9,292 nt of DNA, taken from the NCBI GenBank assembly GCA_025924755.1, contig JAICHT010000133.1, forward strand, positions 1 to 9,292, read 5' to 3'. The position numbers and the translations under genes were made by a program. This DNA comes from Chitinophagaceae bacterium. Lineage in GTDB: Bacteria > Bacteroidota > Bacteroidia > Chitinophagales > Chitinophagaceae. Positions 1 to 5,509 of this stretch are shown here, one piece after another (the stretch's first letter is position 1; the number at the start of each line of letters is the position of its first letter). The notes below the pieces were generated by a model. That model was not told the DNA's origin. It saw nothing but the letters and a program-made list of their open reading frames with translations, and did not search any database.

Positions 1-2
1 AT

Positions 3-560
3 AAAAATGATTTGGGCGTAACAGAATTATGGGGCGAAAAAGGCTATACCACCAACGAGCGTACCGGTATTCGTCCAACGCTGGAAGTGAATGGTATTTG
101 GGGCGGCTATACCGGCGAAGGTGCCAAAACAGTATTGCCTTCAAAAGCAACGGCAAAAATTTCTGCCCGTTTGGTACCCAATCAATCCTCACATAAGATG
201 ACAAAGCTACTGCTCAATTATTTTAAAAGTATTGCCCCTACATCGGTTACAGTAAAAGCATTTGAGCATCATGGTGGCGAACCTTATATGACGCCTATTG
301 ACAGCCCGGCATACCAGGCGGCAGCAAAAGCCATTAAACAAACCTTTGGTAAAGATCCCGTGCCGGTACGCGGCGGTGGCAGTATTCCTATCTGTTCTAT
401 ATTGGAAAAAGAATTGGGTATTAAGATTGTATTTATGGGTTTTGGTTTAGACAGTGATGCGCTGCATTCGCCCAACGAAAAATACAATATTGAAAACTAC
501 TATAAAGGCATCGAAACCATTCCTTACTTCCACCAGTTTTTTGCAGAAGCTAAGCGATAA
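3..560 (+). CDS. M20-family metallopeptidase (dipeptidase), C-terminal part, 5' truncated
   Basis: The reading frame is open from the left edge to a TAA at 558-560. The true start lies outside the window; the first in-frame TTG (12) is only an internal Leu codon. The 185 visible codons correspond to the C-terminal part of an M20 zinc dipeptidase of the CNDP/ArgE-like group, cytosolic enzymes that cleave dipeptides with a two-metal centre. The segment GIWGGYTGEG...LPSKATAKISARLVPNQ matches the end of the dimerisation (lid) domain. GGGSIPI near residue 120 matches the conserved GGSIP loop of the catalytic domain. DALHSPNEK supplies the last metal-binding His. The other metal ligands and the general-base Glu lie upstream and cannot be checked. 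Family assignment is firm; substrate is not known. No CDS overlaps it, and a hairpin terminator follows about 30 nt after the stop. Confidence 0.9.
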   Translation, partial: KNDLGVTELWGEKGYTTNERTGIRPTLEVNGIWGGYTGEGAKTVLPSKATAKISARLVPNQSSHKMTKLLLNYFKSIAPTSVTVKAFEHHGGEPYMTPIDSPAYQAAAKAIKQTFGKDPVPVRGGGSIPICSILEKELGIKIVFMGFGLDSDALHSPNEKYNIENYYKGIETIPYFHQFFAEAKR

Positions 561-590
561 ATATGTTGCCTTTGTAAATTTTAATTTTAT

Positions 591-634
591 AAAAGTCAAA
601 ACTAAATGGACATACTTTTTGGTTTTGACTTTTT
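591..634 (+). terminator. AT-rich intrinsic terminator after the M20 peptidase gene
   Basis: A perfect 12-bp inverted repeat is seen: AAAAGTCAAAAC at 591-602 against GTTTTGACTTTT at 622-633. It can be extended inward by a T-G wobble and three A-T pairs (603-606 with 618-621). The right arm runs straight into a T-rich stretch. It begins 30 nt after the peptidase stop codon, where an intrinsic terminator is expected. The stem is poor in G+C, so termination strength is uncertain. The structure also covers the alternative upstream ATG at 606 of the next gene, which argues against that start. Confidence 0.62.
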
Positions 635-641
635 ACTTTTG
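634..641 (+). promoter_or_regulatory. Bacteroidota -7 element of the S4-domain gene
   Basis: TACTTTTG is an exact match to the TAnnTTTG -7 consensus of Bacteroidota primary sigma factors. It ends 9 nt before the ATG at 651. Transcription would start within a few nucleotides of the start codon, giving a very short or absent leader. No TTG/TTTG lies at the usual 17-23 nt upstream distance; the nearest TTG triplets are 6 and 12 nt away. The -33 half is therefore missing or degenerate. The element directly abuts the preceding terminator. Confidence 0.45.
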
Positions 642-650
642 CCTTATATT

Positions 651-1043
651 ATGGTGGAAAAAGAAAAATTACGGTTAGATAAATATTTATGGGCCATCCG
701 GTTATTTAAAACACGGGCAATGGCCGCTGCTGCCTGCGATACGGGCAAGGTAAAGCAGGCAGGCACTTCTGTAAAGGCAGCTAAAAATGTGCATATTGGC
801 GATGAATATGAAGTAAAAACCGAAGCTAAAAAATGGATTATTAAGGTTACCGGATTGTTGCCCAACCGCATGGCTTTTTCCGAAGCAGTTAAGTACTATA
901 TTGATATGACGCCGGAGGAAACGGTAGACAACCTGCAGTTTCAGGCAGCTTCTTTCCACACCGGCAAACGGCAAAGTAAAATAGGCCGTCCTACCAAAAA
1001 GCAACGTCGGGAACTGGACGATTTCCGTGAAGAGGACGATTAA
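651..1043 (+). CDS. Small S4-domain RNA-binding protein (Hsp15/RqcP-like)
   Basis: A 130-residue basic protein. Residues 7-55 form an S4 RNA-binding domain: RLDKYLWAIRLFKTR at 8-22, the GKVKQAGT turn, then a KAAKNVHIGDEYEV strand. This is the pattern of heat-shock protein 15 (HslR), which binds free 50S subunits carrying nascent chains, and of the related RqcP family in ribosome-associated quality control. The tail holds a lysine/arginine-rich GRPTKKQRRELDDF block (about 112-125) followed by an acidic end, as is common in Bacteroidota homologues. The ATG at 651 is chosen because the S4 domain begins within seven residues. The in-frame ATG at 606 would add a hydrophobic MDILFGFDFLLLPYI leader encoded by the terminator hairpin. 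It lies between a peptidase gene and trmD, 56 nt before the latter. The S4 family is certain; the exact role (Hsp15, RqcP or another rRNA binder) is inferred. Confidence 0.88.
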   Translation: MVEKEKLRLDKYLWAIRLFKTRAMAAAACDTGKVKQAGTSVKAAKNVHIGDEYEVKTEAKKWIIKVTGLLPNRMAFSEAVKYYIDMTPEETVDNLQFQAASFHTGKRQSKIGRPTKKQRRELDDFREEDD

Positions 1044-1087
1044 TACAAGCCTTCATTTTAAGCATCATACAAACCTCGATGCAACTT

Positions 1088-1095
1088 TATCTTTG
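1088..1095 (+). promoter_or_regulatory. Bacteroidota -7 element immediately before trmD
   Basis: TATCTTTG exactly matches TAnnTTTG and ends only 4 nt before the ATG at 1100. If it is used, the transcript starts at or next to the start codon, so trmD would be leaderless. No convincing TTG lies 17-23 nt upstream. It falls between the upstream alternative ATG (1079) and the conserved start, so a transcript from it could only use the ATG at 1100. Confidence 0.5.
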
Positions 1096-1099
1096 CGCT

Positions 1100-1777
1100 A
1101 TGCGTATAGATATCATTACCGTATTGCCCCAGCTGCTCGAAAGCCCTTTATCACATTCTATTATGCAGCGGGCACAGTCAAAAGGTTTGCTGGAAGTGCA
1201 GGTGCACAATCTGCGGCAATGGGCAGTAAATGAATATGGGCAGGTAGATGATTATCAATATGGCGGCGGCGCTGGTATGGTAATGCTCTGCGAACCTTTG
1301 GCAAAAGCTATTGAGCACTTGCAAAATGAAAGAGAATACGACGAAATTATTTACGTAACGCCTGACGGTAAAACACTCAATCAGAAAACAGCTAATGCCC
1401 TATCACTGAAAGAAAACCTGCTGATCATTTGCGGGCATTACAAAGGCATTGATGAACGCATTCGCCAGCATTATATTACCAAAGAAATTTCTATTGGCGA
1501 TTATGTATTAAGCGGTGGCGAACTGGCCGCGGCAGTATTGGTAGATGCAATTGGACGGTTGCTGCCCGGTGTACTGAACGATGAAACCTCGGCTTTGTTC
1601 GATTCGTTTCAGGATGGCATATTAGCGCCTCCCGTATATACACGCCCGGCAGATTTTAGAGGGTGGAAAGTACCGGATATTTTATTAAGTGGCGATCCTA
1701 AAAAAATTGAAGACTGGCGATATGACCAAGCGCTGCAGCGAACTCAAGAACGCCGGCCCGATTTGCTGGAAGAATAA
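1100..1777 (+). CDS. trmD: tRNA (guanine-N1-)-methyltransferase TrmD
   Basis: A 225-residue protein recognisable along its whole length as TrmD. It transfers a methyl group from S-adenosylmethionine to N1 of G37, next to the anticodon of tRNAs reading CNN codons, preventing +1 frameshifts; it is a cytosolic SPOUT-family homodimer. Visible motifs: MRIDIITVLP at the start, GGGAGMV (55-61), the knot segments ICGHYKGIDERI (109-120) and SIGDYVLSGGEL (131-142), RLLPGVL (153-159) and FDSF (167-170). By comparison with E. coli TrmD, R153 and D168 correspond to catalytic Arg154 and Asp169. The C-terminal domain ends QRTQERRPDLLEE. The ATG at 1100 is chosen because TrmD proteins begin with this motif; the ATG at 1079 would add MQLYLCA. 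The common rpsP-rimM-rplS neighbours are absent; here it follows the S4-domain gene. The protein looks intact and functional. Confidence 0.97.
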   Translation: MRIDIITVLPQLLESPLSHSIMQRAQSKGLLEVQVHNLRQWAVNEYGQVDDYQYGGGAGMVMLCEPLAKAIEHLQNEREYDEIIYVTPDGKTLNQKTANALSLKENLLIICGHYKGIDERIRQHYITKEISIGDYVLSGGELAAAVLVDAIGRLLPGVLNDETSALFDSFQDGILAPPVYTRPADFRGWKVPDILLSGDPKKIEDWRYDQALQRTQERRPDLLEE

Positions 1778-2053
1778 CAAATAATGTATGGCAATGAATT
1801 TTATTAATATAGCAAAACTGCTACTGAAATTAACTATTGAAGAAGTAAGAAGTTAAGTAAAAAAAGTGCCCCGCCAGGAATGGAGGGGCTTCACCCTTAA
1901 CCATACGAAACCAAGATTCTTGATCTATATGAAATATATTAAAAATCAGGTTTGTTAGAACCGTAAATATAATATGACCGTTAAGCCGTAAGTAATTTTT
2001 ATCGGCGAAAAGGTTATAATTCTCGTTGAACGACTGTAAAAGTAAGATATTTT
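1778..2053. other. Convergent intergenic region between trmD and the hybrid kinase gene
   Basis: This is a 276-nt gap without a credible ORF; the longest reading frames I tried are a handful of codons. It holds the leftward terminator at 1859-1889, the palindrome CAAGATTCTTG at 1912-1922, a weak TATAT/ATATA repeat at 1926-1938, and a 7-bp inverted repeat TGTAAAA/TTTTACA (2035-2041 with 2052-2058) overlapping the kinase stop. I see no clear rightward terminator for trmD and no tRNA-like fold. Confidence 0.6.
1859..1889 (-). terminator. GC-rich hairpin plus T7, probable terminator of the kinase transcript
   Basis: GCCCC (1868-1872) pairs with GGGGC (1885-1889). Inside are a G/A mismatch, CCA/TGG (1874-1876 with 1881-1883) and a four-base loop, GGAA on the + strand. 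Seven A residues at 1859-1865 become T7 just 3' of the stem on the - strand, giving a good intrinsic terminator for leftward transcription. The + strand side after the stem (TTCACCC) is not T-rich, so it would not serve trmD. It lies about 165 nt past the kinase stop codon, implying a long 3' untranslated region or a separate small transcript. Confidence 0.6.
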
Positions 2054-4222
2054 TTACACGTATAAATATCCTAACATTTTTTTAGCTTCTGCGGCCGCTA
2101 AGTTACAAATGTGCCTCACCTGGTCATAATCTTTTTGAAAATGCGGGTTCTGCTCGTTGGTTACTGCTTCAGATTCCAAACGTTGTAGTGGTTGTTGCAG
2201 TTTATTCATCAACCCCAGATAACCTACGGACGATTTCATACCATGCGCCAGGCTTTTTATTTTCGATAAATTATGTTTTTCAATAGCCTCTTGCAACAAC
2301 TCCAGCTCTTCCGGAACCTGTATTATAAACTGGCGAATAATAGCATTTTCAAATTCTAAATCGCCTTTTGACAGTTCTTTCAGGTAAGTGAGGTCAATGA
2401 TGTTTTCTGTGTCGGAATCTTTCATGGCAGTAGTGGTGTATTTTTTTATCAGATTATACAATTCGTTTTCCCTTATAGGTTTTGATATATAATCGTTCAT
2501 ACCATAGCTTAAACATTTTTCTTTTTCGCCAGCCAGTGCATGAGCAGTCATTGCTATAATAGGTATGGACAATTTTAAATCGTTACGAATTTTTAAAGTA
2601 GCGGTATAGCCATCCATCTCAGGCATTTGCACATCCATCAATATCAATGAAAACGATTGGTGACGAAGAACATCCAGCACTTCATTACCGGTTTGTACCA
2701 GCGTACACTCCAGTTGCCAGTGCCGCATCAAATGCCTTATTAATTGCTGATTCATCTGGTTATCTTCTGCCACTAACACATGTACGCCTTTTACCGTAAG
2801 TAGTAGCGGAGCATCCTGCCCGGTGCGTATTACAGCCGTTGAAGCCACTTTGTAGGGTAGTGTCACAATAAATTCCGATCCCTGTCCTTCATTACTGTTA
2901 ATGATAACTTTTCCGTGTTGCAGTTCTGCCAATTGCTGCACAATAGACAAGCCCAAGCCAGTGCCGCCATACCTTCGCGTAGTATCGGCCTCTGCCTGCC
3001 TGAAGCGTTCAAATATTTGCTGCTGTTTTTGCAGCGGGATGCCTATGCCAGTATCTTTTACACTAAACCGGAGCCATACTGCATCCTGTGTTTGCTCTGT
3101 AGCGTGTACCGTAACGGCTACGCTGCCTTCATCGGTAAATTTAATAGCATTGCTCAGCAGGTTCATTAATATTTGTGTTAATCGCACGGCGTCGCCTTGC
3201 AGTGCATCGGGTATATTGGGCTCAAGGAACATGGTGAGTTGCAAACCTTTTTGATTGGCCTTTTCCCGAAACATAGTTTCTATTGAATTTAGCAGCCCGC
3301 TTAAATTGAAAGGTGCTTCTTCAATATGCATCATACCGGCTTCTATTTTAGACAAGTCCAGTATATCGTTAATAAGTGTCAGCAGGTTTTCGCTGGAAGA
3401 TTGAATAAAATCTACATAATTCTTTTGCTGCCCGTCAAGCTGCGTCCGCTGCAATAAATTGGTAAAGCCCAGTATGGCGTTCATAGGGGTGCGAATTTCG
3501 TGGCTCATATTGGCCATAAACTGCTCTTTTATTTTTGCAGCATCTTTTATCTTTTTTTCGGATTCGTTAAGTGCCGTAATCATCCGTTGCTGGTAGCGCC
3601 CCTGGTTTACATTATACCAAAAGGCCAGTGCTATAAACAAGCAAGCAATAAGGGCCAACACAAAACCCCAGCCCTGCGCTTGGGTGCCGCTATTTTGCAT
3701 AAAGCCTATAAGGTGGCGCAATTGATATTGGCGGCTGCCTTCCAGCTCCGCAATTATTTGTTGCAGGCTGTCTCTTATAATTTTCCCCCTGTTGGTATCT
3801 ATTATTAACTCCGCGGCGTCTTTGCCTTTTGCAAAAAAAGTATCCACCACATGCTGGTTGAAGCTGATCTTCTCATTTACCAAAAAATTCAATTTCCTGA
3901 TATCACTTTCTGAATTGCGTGAAGAAAGCTGGGTATTTAGTACTGCCAGTTGCGCTTGTATAGTGCCAATATGCTTTCGGATGCTGCTAAGGTTTGCGCG
4001 ATCGCTGGTTATTACACCGCCCCGCATATCGCTTTCCAAAGTAAGCATGCTCATTTCCAGCCTGCGCAAATTGTTCCGGACGCTTAGTTCTTTTAAAAGA
4101 TGTTGGTTGCTTTGTATGAGTTGGTTGATATTCTGCGCAGAAATAACCTGTAGAAATACGATAACAACAAGGCCTAAAAGAAACGACCAGAGTGCCAGGT
4201 ATTTAAGCTGTTTTTTTATCAT
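2054..4222 (-). CDS. Hybrid sensor histidine kinase (TM-sensor-TM-HisKA-HATPase-REC-HPt)
   Basis: A 722-residue inner-membrane sensor kinase carrying three phosphotransfer modules. Numbering is from the ATG at 4220-4222. TM1 spans about 8-28, followed by a roughly 160-residue helical extracytoplasmic region of CHASE3/four-helix type, then TM2 at about 185-203. HisKA has the H-box MSHEIRTPMN with phospho-acceptor H241. The ATPase domain shows the N-box LMNLLSNAIKFT (about 353-364), DTGIGIP (about 390-396) and the ATP-lid GGTGLGLS (about 419-426). The receiver domain has the acidic pair E486/D487, phospho-acceptor D530 in MDVQMPEMDG, T559 and K581. A C-terminal HPt domain follows with H660 in LAHGMKSS. 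All key residues are present, so a full His-Asp-His relay within one chain is expected. An in-frame TTG at 4231 would add three residues; ATG is preferred. No DNA-binding domain is present, so an outside receiver must take the phosphate. It lies 40 nt after a small membrane-protein gene on the same strand, so co-transcription is likely. The signal sensed is unknown. Confidence 0.93.
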   Translation of the reverse strand: MIKKQLKYLALWSFLLGLVVIVFLQVISAQNINQLIQSNQHLLKELSVRNNLRRLEMSMLTLESDMRGGVITSDRANLSSIRKHIGTIQAQLAVLNTQLSSRNSESDIRKLNFLVNEKISFNQHVVDTFFAKGKDAAELIIDTNRGKIIRDSLQQIIAELEGSRQYQLRHLIGFMQNSGTQAQGWGFVLALIACLFIALAFWYNVNQGRYQQRMITALNESEKKIKDAAKIKEQFMANMSHEIRTPMNAILGFTNLLQRTQLDGQQKNYVDFIQSSSENLLTLINDILDLSKIEAGMMHIEEAPFNLSGLLNSIETMFREKANQKGLQLTMFLEPNIPDALQGDAVRLTQILMNLLSNAIKFTDEGSVAVTVHATEQTQDAVWLRFSVKDTGIGIPLQKQQQIFERFRQAEADTTRRYGGTGLGLSIVQQLAELQHGKVIINSNEGQGSEFIVTLPYKVASTAVIRTGQDAPLLLTVKGVHVLVAEDNQMNQQLIRHLMRHWQLECTLVQTGNEVLDVLRHQSFSLILMDVQMPEMDGYTATLKIRNDLKLSIPIIAMTAHALAGEKEKCLSYGMNDYISKPIRENELYNLIKKYTTTAMKDSDTENIIDLTYLKELSKGDLEFENAIIRQFIIQVPEELELLQEAIEKHNLSKIKSLAHGMKSSVGYLGLMNKLQQPLQRLESEAVTNEQNPHFQKDYDQVRHICNLAAAEAKKMLGYLYV

Positions 4223-4262
4223 AGTATACAAGGGAGCTTAAATGTACAAAAAACGCCCTTGC

Positions 4263-4457
4263 CTACAGCTCTTTTATATGACTTCTGTATCTTTTAAAGA
4301 TTTTAATAACCATGGCAGCGCCGGCCGTAAGCCCGGTTATACAGGTTAGTATGACAGATATCCGCTGGTTATTATAAAGTTCGTGCAGTAAATAATATTC
4401 CGATACAATAAGCAGCAATATGGAAGCGAAGAATAATATGGTTTGCTTTTTTGTCAT
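4263..4457 (-). CDS. Small two-helix membrane protein, unknown function
   Basis: A 64-residue ORF with an ATG start (4455-4457) and a TAG stop. Two hydrophobic segments are visible: about residues 7-25 (ILFFASILLLIVSEYYLL) and about 35-53 (VILTCITGLTAGAAMVIKIF). A short polar turn (HELYNNQRIS) separates them, and the C-terminal tail is basic (KRYRSHIKEL). By the positive-inside rule both ends are probably cytoplasmic. I do not recognise a family. It sits 40 nt upstream of the hybrid kinase start on the same strand, so the two are probably co-transcribed, and it might assist or modulate the kinase in the membrane; this is inference from position only. An A-rich stretch precedes the ATG, and a hairpin lies 9 nt upstream of it. 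The alternating hydrophobic/polar layout and tight spacing favour a real gene. Confidence 0.6.
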   Translation of the reverse strand: MTKKQTILFFASILLLIVSEYYLLHELYNNQRISVILTCITGLTAGAAMVIKIFKRYRSHIKEL

Positions 4458-4466
4458 TTTTTAAAA

Positions 4467-4488
4467 GAGGCTGCTTTTCAGCGGCCTC
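4467..4488 (-). terminator. Hairpin 9 nt upstream of the small membrane-protein gene (attenuator-like)
   Basis: An 8-bp stem (4467-4474 with 4481-4488, one G-T wobble) closes a 6-nt loop. On the - strand the stem is followed by TTTT and then A6 running into the ATG at 4457. The shape resembles an intrinsic terminator with a short T tract. It could end transcripts from the LytTR gene, attenuate the downstream pair, or affect translation initiation. Only the structure is seen; the role is inferred. Confidence 0.45.
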
Positions 4489-4492
4489 ATAA

Positions 4493-4531
4493 AACTTTTG
4501 TCCACTACCGGAAATGTAGTGAACAAAAGTT
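4493..4531 (-). repeat. Long near-perfect inverted repeat in the LytTR/kinase spacer
   Basis: The left arm (4493-4508) pairs with the right arm (4516-4531) at 15 of 16 positions, the only mismatch being C4502/A4522, around a 7-nt loop (CGGAAAT on the + strand). On the - strand the stem is followed by TTTT. This is one of the longest stems in the window. It may be a terminator for the LytTR gene, part of an attenuator, or an intergenic repeat unit. The adjacent AAAAGTTTT (4536-4544) is a second possible pairing partner for the arm base at 4491-4499. Confidence 0.6.
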
Positions 4532-4680
4532 GGTTAAAAGTTTTGGTTACGACCCCTTGTGACGATAAAACAGTTAATGAATGTTGCAGTAGCTTTCGGT
4601 TGATATTGGGTGCGTATATTCTATTGCTAAAGTACGCCACTAATATGTGCTCCAGAATTTATTACGCCTAGCAGCCCAAA

Positions 4681-4695
4681 CCTTTCGGCGAAAGG
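4681..4695 (-). terminator. Short hairpin after the LytTR gene, weak terminator candidate
   Basis: CCTTTC (4681-4686) pairs perfectly with GAAAGG (4690-4695) around a 3-nt loop, 21 nt past the LytTR stop codon. On the - strand only TTT follows before GGGC, so termination would be weak and readthrough towards the kinase pair is possible. Confidence 0.3.
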
Positions 4696-4716
4696 GTATT
4701 TTCGGCAGGTAAATGC

Positions 4717-5412
4717 TTAAAGGAGGTTTATCTTTTTATTTAAAGGGCCTCGGTAGGTATCTGCTACAGGTATAGACGTTTTGCTTATAAAAATGGCGCC
4801 CTCCTGTATATAATCAATTTTGTTTAGTGCTACTATATAACTGCGGTGTACTCTCGTAAACCGGTCATCCGGCAGTTTTTCCTCAATAGCTTTTAAAGTG
4901 GTATGCACTACATGAAACTTTTGCAATGTGTGCACTTTTACATAATCGCCCATGGCTTCTAAAAAAAGAATATCATCAATATTAATTTTCTTGAGCACGC
5001 CATTATCCTTTATAAAAATGAAGTCTCTTTTTTCAACCTTTACCTCTTCTTTATCGCTGGCCAGCGCCTCATTTGCCCGTTCGATAGCTTGCAGAAAACG
5101 GGCGGGTGCTACCGGCTTTACTAAATAATCCACAACATTCAACTCAAAAGCTTCTACGGCATAATCGGGTTTAGCGGTAGTAAAAATAATGAGCGGCTTT
5201 TTATTACCCAGGTTTTTTATAAGCTCCAAACCGGTAATACCCGGCATTTCTATATCAAGCAGCAGGAGGTCAACCGGGGCTTTATTCAGATGGTTGTAAG
5301 CTTCCATAGCGTCAGCGCACTCAGCTACCAATTCTAAATTAGCAGCATGAGATACGAGTTGCTTCATGGCTATACGGGCCAATTTATTGTCATCAACAAT
5401 TAAACATTTCAT
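4717..5412 (-). CDS. LytTR-family DNA-binding response regulator
   Basis: A 231-residue two-domain cytosolic regulator of the LytR/AlgR type. The receiver domain (1-120) has the acidic pair D7/D8 in LIVDDNK, phospho-acceptor D53 in LLLDIEMPGITG, T79 in FTTAKPDYA and K99 in YLVKPV, so it should be phosphorylatable. The LytTR DNA-binding domain (about 128-231) shows FIFIKDNGVLKKI, the DDILFLEAMGDYVKVHT strand and the signature DRFTRVHRSYIVALNKID. LytTR domains bind tandem short direct repeats in target promoters. In Bacteroidota these regulators usually sit beside a LytS/YehU-type (PF06580) sensor kinase, and none is present here. The nearest kinase is the hybrid one 0.5 kb downstream on the same strand, which ends in an HPt domain. 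The start at 5412 gives a canonical receiver N-terminus, and a good promoter lies just upstream. Confidence 0.95.
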   Translation of the reverse strand: MKCLIVDDNKLARIAMKQLVSHAANLELVAECADAMEAYNHLNKAPVDLLLLDIEMPGITGLELIKNLGNKKPLIIFTTAKPDYAVEAFELNVVDYLVKPVAPARFLQAIERANEALASDKEEVKVEKRDFIFIKDNGVLKKINIDDILFLEAMGDYVKVHTLQKFHVVHTTLKAIEEKLPDDRFTRVHRSYIVALNKIDYIQEGAIFISKTSIPVADTYRGPLNKKINLL

Positions 5413-5428
5413 GGTCAGGGAATGGTAA

Positions 5429-5457
5429 CAAATATAAGAAACTTATATTTTTTTCAA
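5429..5457 (-). promoter_or_regulatory. Promoter of the LytTR regulator gene (Bacteroidota type)
   Basis: On the - strand, TTG (complement of CAA at 5455-5457) is followed after exactly 18 nt by TATATTTG (complement of CAAATATA at 5429-5436). The latter is an exact TAnnTTTG -7 element. Spacing and both half-sites fit the Bacteroides -33/-7 consensus. Transcription should start around 5424-5426, leaving a leader of roughly 12-14 nt before the ATG at 5412. It lies just beyond the terminator of the preceding gene, showing that the LytTR gene is an independent unit. Confidence 0.65.
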
Positions 5458-5463
5458 TTTAAA

Positions 5464-5493
5464 CAAAAATGCAGACACCAGCCTGCATTTTTG
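5464..5493 (-). terminator. Intrinsic terminator of the Asp-box propeller gene
   Basis: CAAAAATGCAG (5464-5474) pairs perfectly over 11 bp with CTGCATTTTTG (5483-5493) around an 8-nt loop. On the - strand the GC-containing stem top is followed by a run of T's within the 3' arm. The structure begins 17 nt past the stop codon of the large exported protein. Because the arms are symmetric (A5/T5) it could work in either direction, but only leftward transcription reaches it. Confidence 0.75.
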
Positions 5494-5509
5494 CCATATA
5501 GTCAATAGT

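Larger units (their letters stand above)
4458..4716. other. Structured 259-nt spacer between LytTR regulator and small membrane-protein gene
   Basis: No ORF is credible here. It holds three hairpins, at 4467-4488, 4493-4531 and 4681-4695. Between about 4550 and 4680 I see no gene or strong structure. The closest -7 matches on the - strand have one mismatch each (TACTTTAG near 4631 and TACATTTC near 4510). Neither has a properly spaced TTG, so the promoter of the small-gene/kinase pair cannot be placed with confidence. Confidence 0.5.

Noticed and set aside
360..400. The peptidase loop reads RGGGSIP rather than the REGGSIP known from carnosinase-like M20 enzymes, suggesting a lost residue.
   Set aside because: From memory, Bacteroidota M20 dipeptidases often lack the Glu at this position (RSGGSIP or RGGGSIP). 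It looks lineage-typical rather than a defect.
606..650. An upstream in-frame ATG would give the S4-domain protein a hydrophobic N-terminal extension.
   Set aside because: The extension is encoded by the terminator hairpin and -7 element. The S4 domain starts right after the ATG at 651.
1079..1099. An upstream ATG would extend TrmD by seven residues (MQLYLCA).
   Set aside because: TrmD proteins begin at MRIDI-like sequence, and the putative -7 element lies downstream of this ATG.
1778..2053. Possible tRNA or riboswitch in the convergent gap.
   Set aside because: No cloverleaf, T-loop consensus or CCA end is visible, and I recognise no known riboswitch core.
4223..4231. A TTG start would add three residues to the hybrid kinase.
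   Set aside because: An ATG is available three codons later, directly before the TM1 region, and nothing favours the TTG.
2901..4241. Several + strand open frames of 84-149 codons opposite the hybrid kinase gene.
   Set aside because: They are antisense to highly conserved kinase domains and their translations show no family features.
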